Source: Azospirillum sp. B4 (GTDB lineage: Bacteria; Pseudomonadota; Alphaproteobacteria; Azospirillales; Azospirillaceae). From it: a stretch of 35,749 bases of DNA. Positions 8,532 through 16,157 of this stretch are shown here, in pieces; position 1 is the first letter of the stretch; each line of letters begins with the position of its first letter. A program made the translations under genes and the position numbers. The stretch spans positions 1-35,749 of the forward strand of contig NZ_BACU01000303.1 in NCBI RefSeq assembly GCF_000333275.1, read 5' to 3'. The notes under the pieces are model-generated. The model searched no databases. It saw only the letters and a list, made by a program, of their open reading frames with translations, and was not told where the DNA came from.

Positions 8532-9839
8532 ATGGACATGACCACGACACGGCGTGATGTACTGGCAGGATTGACGGCGGCCACGGCGCTGGGTGCCCTG
8601 CCGGCGCGGGCGGCATCCCGCCCGGCCATGCCCCCGGGCTTCCTGTGGGGGGCGGCCATCTCCGCCCATCAGAGCGAGGGCAACGACGTCAACTCCGACA
8701 GCTGGCTGCTGGAGCACCTGCCGGAGACGGTCTACAAGGAACCGTCCGGCAGCGCCTGCGACAGCTACCACCGGTATGAACAGGACTTCGCCATCGCCCG
8801 GTCCATCGGGCTGAACTGCTATCGCTTCGGCATCGAGTGGGCACGGATAGAGCCGGAGCCGGGCCAGTTCTCACAAGCCGAGCTGGATCATTACGTCAAG
8901 GTACTCGCCGCCTGCCGGGCGCAGGGGCTGCTGCCCATCGTCACCTACAACCACTTCACCGTCCCCCTCTGGTTCGCCAAGCGCGGCGGGTGGGAAGCGC
9001 CGGACAGCCCCGACCTGTTCGCCCGCTTCTGTGAGCGGGCGACGCGGGCCCTGGGTGACCAGATCGGCATGGCCTCCCCCTTCAACGAGGCCAATATACA
9101 TCTGCTGGTCAAGGTCCTGCGGGGTGGCGCCACGCCGGAATACCGCGCTGCCCGCAGCGCCATGATCGCCGCCGCCGCGCGGGCGACCGGCGCGCCGCAA
9201 TTCTCCTCCATCCTGTTCGCGGATCCCGACCGCATCGACGCCCACCTGCTGCAGGCCCATGCCCAGGCCTATCAGGCCATCAAGGCGGGGCCGGGGGACT
9301 TTCCCGTTGGCGTCACGCTGACCACCCAGGCCGTCGAGGCGGTGGGCGACAACAGCCAGGCCCCGGCGGTGGAGGCCATGCTGTACGGCGGCTGGTGGGA
9401 TGCGGTGAACGCCAGCGACTTCGTCGGCGTGCAGGCCTATACGCGCCTGCGCGTCGGCGCCAACGGCCTGGTGGCGGCACCCCAGGGCGCCGAAATGACG
9501 GCCGCCGGGTATGAGTACCATCCCCAGGCGCTGGGGAAGGTGATCCGCCTGGCCGCGACCAAGACCACCAAGCCCATCTACGTCACCGAAAGCGGCATCG
9601 CCACCGAGGATGACGCGCGGCGGGCCGCCTGGCTGGACGCCTGCGTCGCGGAGGTGGAGCAGTGCCTGCGCGACGGCATCGGTGTCCACAGCTACATCTA
9701 CTGGTCGCTGCTGGACAACTTCGAATGGACCCAAGGCTATGGCCAGCGCTTCGGCCTGGTGGCGGTGGACCGCGCCACCTTCGCGCGCACACCCAAGCCC
9801 AGCGCCCAGCACTTCGCGGAGATCATCCGCGGCCGTTGA
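8532..9839 (+). CDS. GH1 family beta-glycosidase, Tat-exported
   Basis: A 435-residue glycoside hydrolase family 1 enzyme, expected to release a terminal beta-linked sugar (beta-glucosidase or related). The N-terminus carries a twin-arginine signal (TTRRDVLAGL followed by an Ala-rich hydrophobic stretch and an Ala-Arg-Ala cleavage region), so it folds in the cytoplasm and acts in the periplasm or outside. Family motifs: FLWGAAISAHQSEG at the start of the barrel, acid/base Glu186 in FNEAN, nucleophile Glu353 in VTESG, and the C-terminal SLLDNFEW block. Odd point: the usual NEP after the acid/base glutamate reads NEA. ATG 8538, two codons in, is an alternative start. An A-rich leader containing repeat copy A precedes the gene. 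Context suggests deglycosylation of the imported ester or glycoside. Confidence 0.93.
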   Translation: MDMTTTRRDVLAGLTAATALGALPARAASRPAMPPGFLWGAAISAHQSEGNDVNSDSWLLEHLPETVYKEPSGSACDSYHRYEQDFAIARSIGLNCYRFGIEWARIEPEPGQFSQAELDHYVKVLAACRAQGLLPIVTYNHFTVPLWFAKRGGWEAPDSPDLFARFCERATRALGDQIGMASPFNEANIHLLVKVLRGGATPEYRAARSAMIAAAARATGAPQFSSILFADPDRIDAHLLQAHAQAYQAIKAGPGDFPVGVTLTTQAVEAVGDNSQAPAVEAMLYGGWWDAVNASDFVGVQAYTRLRVGANGLVAAPQGAEMTAAGYEYHPQALGKVIRLAATKTTKPIYVTESGIATEDDARRAAWLDACVAEVEQCLRDGIGVHSYIYWSLLDNFEWTQGYGQRFGLVAVDRATFARTPKPSAQHFAEIIRGR

Positions 9840-9901
9840 GCTCTTTAATGCGAGTTTTCCGAGAGTTTTGGCAGAGGCATAAACAAACAGGGGACGACGT
9901 C

Positions 9902-11095
9902 ATGGCGGGATTTTGGAAGCGCGCGGCGCTGGGCGCCGCGCTATGGGCCGGCGTCATCCCGGCGCAGGCACAGACCACCGCGTCCGGCCCGGCCGACTAT
10001 GGCGTCGACGCCAACTGGCTCTGCCGCCCGGGTCGCGCCGACGCCTGCGCCCAGGATGAGACGGCCACCGTCATAAGCGCGGATGGGCATCTGACGCGGG
10101 AGGCCCACACCCCCGCCACCGACCCGCCCATCGACTGCTTCTACGTCTACCCCACCGTATCGCGCGACCCAGGCGGCAACAGCGACCTGATACCCGGCCC
10201 GGAGGAGCGCTTCGTGGTGCAGGGGCAGTTCGCCCGCTTCGCCGCGCGCTGCCGGCCCTTCGCCCCGATGTACCACCAGGTGACCCTGACGGCGCTGCAC
10301 GCGCGCATGACCGGCGCGACCAGCCCAGTGCCGGACCGCGCGCTGGCCTACAACGATGTGCTGGCGGCCTGGCGTCATTACCTGACCCATGACAACAACG
10401 GCCGGGGCGTCGTCCTTATCGGCCACAGCCAGGGCTCCGCCGTGCTGATGCAGTTGGTCAAAAGTGAGATCGACGGCCAGCCCGCGCAGGGGCGACTGGT
10501 GTCGGCCATCCTGCTGGGCGCCAACGTGGTTGTCCCCGACGGTGCCGATGTCGGGGGGACGTTCAAACACATCCCTGCCTGCCGCGCGGTGGAGCAGACG
10601 GGCTGCGTCATCTCCTACGTTTCCTTCCGCGACACGGCGCCCCCGCCGGCGGGTGGCGCCTTCGGCCGGGCCATGGACCCGCTGTCGCCGCAGGTGGCCG
10701 CCCACGCCCACGCCCTGTGCACCAACCCGGCGAACCTGGCGGGGGGTGCGGGGACCCTGCGCAGTTATTTCCCCGCCGATTTCGGCGCCTGGGCTCCTAC
10801 CGGCTTTTCCTGGATCCAAACGGGCCAGAAGATCGACACGCCCTTCGTGACCACGCCAGGGCTGCTCAGCGGCCGGTGCGTCACCGATGGGCCCGTCACC
10901 TACCTGGCCATCCACGTCAACGCGGCCGCTGACGACGTGCGGGTCCACGACATCCCGGGTGATGTGATCGTCGATGGCCGCCTGTTCCCCGATTGGGGGC
11001 TGCATCGCATCGACATGCACGAAACCATTGGGGACCTGGTGGATATCGTCGGCCGCCAGGGTGCCGCCTACGCCGCGGCGCATCCTTCCCGGTGA
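9902..11095 (+). CDS. Secreted alpha/beta hydrolase, DUF3089 family
   Basis: A 397-residue protein of the DUF3089 family, alpha/beta-hydrolase-like proteins of unproven substrate. The start at 9902 follows a GGGGA ribosome site and gives a Sec signal peptide ending near Ala-Gln-Ala-Gln at residue 24; the frame is open further upstream, but that part runs antisense-like through the GH1 gene in another frame and is not coding. The family segment FYVYPTVSRDP is at residues ~80-90, and the nucleophile elbow GHSQGS places the serine at 176. Several cysteines in the mature part fit a periplasmic disulfide-bonded protein. It is 62 bases downstream of the GH1 gene, so it is likely in the same operon as a second ester- or lactone-cleaving activity. 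Confidence 0.88.
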   Translation: MAGFWKRAALGAALWAGVIPAQAQTTASGPADYGVDANWLCRPGRADACAQDETATVISADGHLTREAHTPATDPPIDCFYVYPTVSRDPGGNSDLIPGPEERFVVQGQFARFAARCRPFAPMYHQVTLTALHARMTGATSPVPDRALAYNDVLAAWRHYLTHDNNGRGVVLIGHSQGSAVLMQLVKSEIDGQPAQGRLVSAILLGANVVVPDGADVGGTFKHIPACRAVEQTGCVISYVSFRDTAPPPAGGAFGRAMDPLSPQVAAHAHALCTNPANLAGGAGTLRSYFPADFGAWAPTGFSWIQTGQKIDTPFVTTPGLLSGRCVTDGPVTYLAIHVNAAADDVRVHDIPGDVIVDGRLFPDWGLHRIDMHETIGDLVDIVGRQGAAYAAAHPSR

Positions 11096-11098
11096 ACC

Positions 11099-11172
11099 AG
11101 CGGCGCATGCCGCTGTAGGACGCGATAGCGTGCGCCGGAGGTTTCCGGGAAGCGCCCGGCGTATGATGGAAC
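11099..11172 (+). repeat. Structured intergenic repeat, copy B (short form)
   Basis: Begins three bases after the DUF3089 stop. Hairpin 1 is AGCGGC-GCAT-GCCGCT (11099-11114), followed by GTAG. Hairpin 2 is ACGC-GATA-GCGT (11120-11131). An outer stem pairs TGCGCCGG (11131-11138) with CCGGCGTA (11156-11163, one G-U pair); its first base overlaps the last base of hairpin 2, so the two helices may compete by one pair. Inside lies CCGGA-GGTT-TCCGG. The tail GTATGATGGAAC matches copy C's GCATGAGGGGAC. It lacks the 19-base-loop module present in copies A and C. It precedes the MHS transporter gene. Confidence 0.6.
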
Positions 11173-11193
11173 ATAAAAAAAATGGGAGGAGAG

Positions 11194-12489
11194 ATGACTG
11201 ACACGGCGCCGGCGTCCGGCACGTCCATCGTCAAGGTCGCGGTCACGGCCGCGGCCGCGGCGGCCATCGAATGGTATGACTTCTTCATATACGGCACGGC
11301 CGCCGCCCTGGTGTTCCCGGCCCAGTTCTTTCCCAGCGATCTGCCCCCGTTCGTGGCACAGATCGCGGCGTTCAGCACCTTTGCCGTGGGTTTCATCGCC
11401 CGCCCGGTGGGGGGCGTCCTGTTCGGACATCTGGGCGACAGGGTGGGGCGCAAGCGGGCGCTGACCGGCGCGCTGCTGGTCATGGGGCTGGCCACCACCG
11501 GCATCGGCCTGCTGCCCAGCTACGCCCATGTCGGGGCCATGGCGCCGCTGGCCCTGGTGGTGCTACGCTTCGCCCAGGGCTTGGCCGTGGGCGGGCAATG
11601 GGGTGGCGCCGCCCTCATGGCCATCGAGAGCGCGCCGGCGGGCCGGCGCGGCTTCTACGGCAGCTTCGTCCAGATCGGCGTGCCGGCCGGCTTGGTGCTG
11701 GCCAACGTCGTTTTCCTGGCCGTCAGCACGGGCGTATCGCCGCAGGATTTCCAGGCCTGGGGTTGGCGCCTGCCTTTCCTGCTCAGCGTCGTGCTGGTCG
11801 CCATCGGCGCCTACATCCAGTTCCGCCTGGAAGAGCCGGAGGCGTTCGAGAAGGCCGCGGTGGCGCCCGGCGCGCGGCGGGAACTGCCGCTGGCCCGGGT
11901 GCTGCGCGGCCACCTGCCGGACGTGCTGCTGGCCGGCGGCGCCTTCGTCGCCAACAACACCTGCTTCTACGTGGCCATCACCTATGTCGTCGCCTATGGC
12001 ACCACCACCCTGGGCATCGCGAAGGAAACGCTGCTGACGGCGGTGATGCTTGCCAGCGCGCTGATGGCGCCCGTCCTGATCGCCTGCGGCGGAATATCCG
12101 ACCGCTACGGGCGCCGGGGCATCTTCATGGTCGGCGCCGTGCTGGCCGGCCTGTGGGCCTTCGCCCTGTTCCCCTTGCTCGAGACCGGGTCGCCTCCGCT
12201 CATCATCATGGCCATCACGGGGGAGATGTTCTTCCTCAGCCTGATGTACGGGCCGCAGGCGGCGTTGTTCGCCGAACTGTTCCCGGTGGAGGTGCGGTAT
12301 TCCGGCGCGTCTCTCGGCTACCAGATCGGGTCCGTCGTGGGCGGCGGCTTGGCACCCATCATCGCCACCGCCCTGTTCGCGCGGTTCCAGTCGACTCTGT
12401 CGATTGCGGTCTACCTGGGCGCCATGTGCGCCGTCTCATTCCTGAGCGTTTGGATGCTCCGCCTCAGGGCCCGGCCTTCCCCTGCCTGA
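11194..12489 (+). CDS. MFS transporter, metabolite:H+ symporter (MHS) type
   Basis: A 431-residue inner-membrane transporter of the major facilitator superfamily with about twelve hydrophobic helices. The opening IEWYDFFIYGTAAALVF and the loop GHLGDRVGRKRALTG are characteristic of the metabolite:H+ symporter branch, whose known members import organic acids such as shikimate, alpha-ketoglutarate, citrate or proline/betaine. The start at 11194 is preferred since GGGAGGAGAG lies directly before it; the in-frame ATG at 11182 precedes that ribosome site. Lying at the end of the receptor-esterase-CoA ligase-glycosidase row, it is the likely inner-membrane importer of the released acid. Which acid is unknown. 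Confidence 0.92.
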   Translation: MTDTAPASGTSIVKVAVTAAAAAAIEWYDFFIYGTAAALVFPAQFFPSDLPPFVAQIAAFSTFAVGFIARPVGGVLFGHLGDRVGRKRALTGALLVMGLATTGIGLLPSYAHVGAMAPLALVVLRFAQGLAVGGQWGGAALMAIESAPAGRRGFYGSFVQIGVPAGLVLANVVFLAVSTGVSPQDFQAWGWRLPFLLSVVLVAIGAYIQFRLEEPEAFEKAAVAPGARRELPLARVLRGHLPDVLLAGGAFVANNTCFYVAITYVVAYGTTTLGIAKETLLTAVMLASALMAPVLIACGGISDRYGRRGIFMVGAVLAGLWAFALFPLLETGSPPLIIMAITGEMFFLSLMYGPQAALFAELFPVEVRYSGASLGYQIGSVVGGGLAPIIATALFARFQSTLSIAVYLGAMCAVSFLSVWMLRLRARPSPA

Positions 12490-12513
12490 CCCCCGTCCGC
12501 TGGCGGACGGGGG
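12490..12513. terminator. Perfect hairpin between convergent genes
   Basis: CCCCCGTCCGC (12490-12500) and GCGGACGGGGG (12503-12513) pair along 11 bases with only two unpaired bases in the loop as written; in RNA the innermost pairs would open to a larger loop. It begins at the base after the MHS transporter stop and lies 11 bases beyond the end of the GH2 gene on the other strand, so it can serve both as a bidirectional terminator. U-runs are absent. Confidence 0.7.
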
Positions 12514-12524
12514 CTGCAAAGGCC

Positions 12525-15500
12525 TCAGGGTAGCGCCACAGTGGCGGTGGCGGGCTGGGTGTTCCAGCCGCGCAGGGCCACCTTGGGCTGCCCCTGGGCC
12601 AGGCCGGCGGGATAGGCGATGGTGACCTCGCGCCGGTCGCCCGGCAGCAGGGAGACGTAGTTGTCGCTGGCGTAGGCGGGCAGCAGGCGGCTGCCGTCGG
12701 CGTTCTGCAGGGTCAGCTTGTTCATCAATGACGCGCCAGTGCCGGTGTTGGTCAGGGTCACATGCACCTTGACCTCGTCGCCCACCCGCTCCGCCGTGGT
12801 GGCCACGGTGACGGCCTGGGGCGCCAGGTCGTTCAGGCGGCGGGTGGCGGCCTCGTCGGTCACGCGCCAGTAGACGTTCTGCGACACCGGCCCCTTGGCG
12901 TCGGCCAGTTCCAGTTCCACCAGCACCAGGCCGTTGGCCTGCAGGGCGGCGGCCAGGTCCAGCTTGGTCACCGCCGTGGCGGCGTCGGCCGGGGCGTCCA
13001 CCTTCTGGGTGTGGTCGCTGACCGTCTTGCCCTCCACCGTCAGGACACGGGCGCGCAAGATCAGGCCTTTTGCCGCCTCCCGGGTGTTGTTGACCACGGC
13101 GACGCCATCATCCGGCGCGTTCAGCTGCACGTGCAGGGGCTCCGCCGCCTTCTGCACGCCGTAGAAGGCGCCGTGGGTGTCGTAGTCGTGGCTCATGATC
13201 TGCCAATTGGTGCTGGGCCAGGCCGGTTGCGTCATCCACAGCAGGCGGCCGCTGTTCACCGTCCACAGGCCGGCGTTCATGCCCTCGAAGATGGCCCGGT
13301 GGCTCTCATAGTTCATCAGTTGGGCCTTGCGCTCGAAGTCGGCCAGGCTGGTGGCCTCTCCCAGCTTGCGGTCCATCGCCGCCATGAAGCCGTGGGTGTC
13401 GCCATTCCCGCTTTGGTGCCAGTCGTGATAGGCCCAGGTGTCGCTGACCGGCCAGCGGTCGGCCTCCGGCACCGCCGCCTGGAACGCCTCCAGCGTGGGG
13501 AAGGAGGGCGTGCCCACCTCCACCGCGAAGCCCCGGGACAGCTTGGTGAAGTACAGCGACGGGTCGCGGTAGTCGTAGGGGCCGCTGTCCTGCAGGTTCA
13601 CCCGGTTGGAACTGCCGCTGTAATAGCGGGTGCCGTCCAGGGTGGTGACCAGGCTTTCCAGTCCCTCGTTCAGCACCGGCTGCGGCACGCCCTCATTGCG
13701 GCCGAACCACAGCACGATGGAGGGATGGTTGCGGTAGCGGCGGATGACGTCGGCGGCGTTGTCCAGGAACAGCGGAACGTCCTGGGCCTCGATGTTGTAG
13801 TCCTGGGTGCTTTCCCAGAAATCATTCAGCACCATCAGGCCGTACTCGTCCGCCAAATCGAAGAACACATCCTCCGTGTTCTGGCCGACCCAGTTGCGGA
13901 TGATGTTGACGTGGGCCTCGCGGTGCAGGCGGAAGTAGGGCTCCAGCCGGTCCCGCGACACGCGCTTGCGCCAGTCGTCGGTACCCCAGCTGCCGCCGCG
14001 GGCGGGCACGCGCACGCCGTTGACCTTCAGGACCATGTAAGGGGCCAGGCTGCTGTCCTCCAGCGGCTTCACCGCCGGCGATTTCTCGGCTCCCGGCACC
14101 AAGGAGGAGACCCAGCCGCCGGCCACCTTGTGGATGCCGGTGTGGCTGCCGTCCACCACCTGCTGGCCGGGCGCCAGGGTGGGATCGACCTCCACCCGGC
14201 GCAGGTGCCCGCCCTGGTCCATCAGCGACAGCTCGTAACTGACCTCACGGATGCCGAAACGGGTGTGCTTCTCATCCGACTTGGTGCCACCGGCCGCCGC
14301 CGTCAGGGTCAGAGTGTACAACGCCGGCTCGCCCAGACCGTTGGGCCACCACAGCTTGGGGTTCTTCACGGTAAGTTGCGGGAATTCGGCGGGCGTAAGG
14401 GTGACGCTGCCGGCACCGGGCGCCAGGGTCACGGTCTTGGCGACCGTCACGTCGTCGAAGGCGGCGCGGATCTCGGCCTGTACCGGCTGGCCGGTCAGGT
14501 TCTCCACCGGCACGGTGATGGTGATGTCCGCCTTGCTGGTGTCGGGCAGGGGCAGCTTGGTCACCACCTGGCTGTCACCGATGCGCACCGGGCCGGTGGC
14601 GGTCAAGGTCACGTCCTGCCACAGGCCGGTGTTGCGGTCGCGGACGGACGGGATCCAGTCCCAGCCTTCGCTGGCGATGAAGGTGGGACCGTCCAGGGCC
14701 TGCATGCCGCCGTTCTCCCCCACACCGGCGGCGATGGACTGCTCATGCGGCAGGCCAGGGTGGGGCGGCGGGGTGATCTTGACCGCCAGCACGTTCTTTT
14801 GCCCGGGGCGCAGGCGGCCGGTGACGTCGAACTGGCCCCGGATGAAGGCGCCCTTGACACCGCCCAGCCTCTCCCCGTTCAGCCACACCTCGGCGGCGTA
14901 GTTGATGCCCTTGAAGGTCAGCAGCGGATGGCGACCGTCCAGGGTGGCGGGCGCGTCGAATTCGGTGCGGTACCAGTAGGCCTGCCGGTTCAGGCTTTCC
15001 GGGATGGCCAGGTTGTTCAGGCCGTAGTCGGGGTTGGGATAGACGCCCCGGTCGACCAGGGTGGTCAGCACCGTGCCGGGTACGGTCGCCACATACCAGG
15101 ACGCGGCGTCGAAGCCGGGCAGGGAGACGCGGGCGCCGTCGCCCTGCACCTTGGGCCCTTCCGCCAGGCGCCAGCCGCCCACGGTCCACGTGTCGGCACC
15201 ATCGGCCTTCAGCGCCGGGCCGGTGGGCAACGGCTTGGCCACGGGCTTGGAGAAGGGGGCGCCGGACCTGGGCAGGGTCCAGGCGTCCTGCGGCGTCACC
15301 TGGCCCATCATCTGCTTCACCTGCACCGGCCAGGTGGGGCTGGCGGCCTCGAAATTGATCAGGCCGGCATCGGGCTTGTTCTGGGCGGCGGCCCTGGCCT
15401 CGTCAGCCGTCAGCGCCTTGCCCATGACGGTGAAGCCGGCGATGCGGCCGGCGAAGGCGCCGCCCGCGCGCGGCGCCAAGCCCACCACGGGGCTGACGGC

Positions 15501-15962
15501 GCCTTGGGCCGGCATGCCGTGGGCGATCTCCGCCCCATCCAGGAACAGGCGCGCGGTCTTGCCGTCGAAGCTGGCCAGGGCATGGTGCCAGGTTCCGGAC
15601 TTCACGGCCGCGCCGCCGGTGATGGCCTCAGCGCCGGTACGCAAGGACAGCTTGCCACCGGTCAGCGCCAGGTAGCGGCCCTGGGCCGGGTCGCCCAAAC
15701 CGGCGACCAGCATGGTGCCGGGCGCCACCTCATCGGCCTGGAACCAAGCGGACAGGGTCCAGGGGCCGGCGGCGGGCAGCGTCACGCCGGTCAGCGGCTT
15801 GGTCAGCCCGTCACCGCCCGCCAGGATGACGGCGTTGTAGGGGCCGTACACCGGGGTGGAATCGGCCGCGTGCGCCTCCAGCGGCGCCATAAGGGCGGCA
15901 GTCACCATCAGGGATGCCCACAGCAGGCTGCGGCCTGCCTTGTTCGTCTTGGAACCACGCAT
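12525..15962 (-). CDS. GH2 family glycosidase with N-terminal LamG-like domain
   Basis: A secreted enzyme of 1145 residues. The start at 15962 has GGGAGGGAGG eight bases upstream and yields a Sec signal peptide ending at AHA (~residue 32); the frame extends another 38 codons but without such features. After the signal comes a LamG/concanavalin-like beta-sandwich (~residues 50-190), then the GH2 sugar-binding, immunoglobulin-like and TIM-barrel domains (~260-900) and a beta-sandwich tail. The order resembles exo-beta-D-glucosaminidases and beta-mannosidase-like GH2 proteins: W-(Y)-VATVPGTVLTTL near residue 290, predicted acid/base Glu757 in FGRNEG, predicted nucleophile Glu815 in FAVEVG. Exact sugar specificity (glucosamine, mannose or other) is not settled. 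It is divergent from a sugar porter, so the two probably release and import the same sugar. Confidence 0.88.
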   Translation of the reverse strand: MRGSKTNKAGRSLLWASLMVTAALMAPLEAHAADSTPVYGPYNAVILAGGDGLTKPLTGVTLPAAGPWTLSAWFQADEVAPGTMLVAGLGDPAQGRYLALTGGKLSLRTGAEAITGGAAVKSGTWHHALASFDGKTARLFLDGAEIAHGMPAQGAVSPVVGLAPRAGGAFAGRIAGFTVMGKALTADEARAAAQNKPDAGLINFEAASPTWPVQVKQMMGQVTPQDAWTLPRSGAPFSKPVAKPLPTGPALKADGADTWTVGGWRLAEGPKVQGDGARVSLPGFDAASWYVATVPGTVLTTLVDRGVYPNPDYGLNNLAIPESLNRQAYWYRTEFDAPATLDGRHPLLTFKGINYAAEVWLNGERLGGVKGAFIRGQFDVTGRLRPGQKNVLAVKITPPPHPGLPHEQSIAAGVGENGGMQALDGPTFIASEGWDWIPSVRDRNTGLWQDVTLTATGPVRIGDSQVVTKLPLPDTSKADITITVPVENLTGQPVQAEIRAAFDDVTVAKTVTLAPGAGSVTLTPAEFPQLTVKNPKLWWPNGLGEPALYTLTLTAAAGGTKSDEKHTRFGIREVSYELSLMDQGGHLRRVEVDPTLAPGQQVVDGSHTGIHKVAGGWVSSLVPGAEKSPAVKPLEDSSLAPYMVLKVNGVRVPARGGSWGTDDWRKRVSRDRLEPYFRLHREAHVNIIRNWVGQNTEDVFFDLADEYGLMVLNDFWESTQDYNIEAQDVPLFLDNAADVIRRYRNHPSIVLWFGRNEGVPQPVLNEGLESLVTTLDGTRYYSGSSNRVNLQDSGPYDYRDPSLYFTKLSRGFAVEVGTPSFPTLEAFQAAVPEADRWPVSDTWAYHDWHQSGNGDTHGFMAAMDRKLGEATSLADFERKAQLMNYESHRAIFEGMNAGLWTVNSGRLLWMTQPAWPSTNWQIMSHDYDTHGAFYGVQKAAEPLHVQLNAPDDGVAVVNNTREAAKGLILRARVLTVEGKTVSDHTQKVDAPADAATAVTKLDLAAALQANGLVLVELELADAKGPVSQNVYWRVTDEAATRRLNDLAPQAVTVATTAERVGDEVKVHVTLTNTGTGASLMNKLTLQNADGSRLLPAYASDNYVSLLPGDRREVTIAYPAGLAQGQPKVALRGWNTQPATATVALP

Positions 15963-16108
15963 CTCGAAGACCTCCCTCCCTTGGGGGCTCAAGGCCGAGC
16001 CGCCCGTTTTTCTTTGATCTCGAACTGGGGCGGTTTTGGAGCGCCACGTCCGGTTTTGCCAGTTGAAGACGGCCATGATGAAGGGCTATCGACAAACAGG
16101 CGATCGCA

Positions 16109-16133
16109 ATTTAATAAAACAAATTGGTTAAAT
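16109..16133. promoter_or_regulatory. AT-rich inverted repeat between GH2 and sugar porter
   Basis: ATTTAA (16109-16114) and TTAAAT (16128-16133) form an inverted repeat with 13 bases between, in an AT-rich patch that stands out from the GC-rich surroundings. It lies 25 bases before the sugar porter start and about 150 bases from the GH2 start. A similar arrangement lies in the promoter of the second esterase (21668-21695). Likely an operator and/or promoter; the ROK regulator at 21732 is a candidate binder by inference. Confidence 0.45.
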
Positions 16134-16157
16134 AAAAAAGAGGGAGGAAGCGGGATC

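Noticed and set aside
11168-11172. GGAAC before the MHS transporter as a stress promoter
   Set aside because: A -10 at the needed distance would fall inside the start of the gene; the bases belong to the repeat tail.
12762-16157. Very long open frame on the + strand through the GH2 region
   Set aside because: It is the antisense shadow of the GH2 gene (rich in Gly, His, Arg, Gln; no domain). Only the part from 16158 is the real sugar porter.
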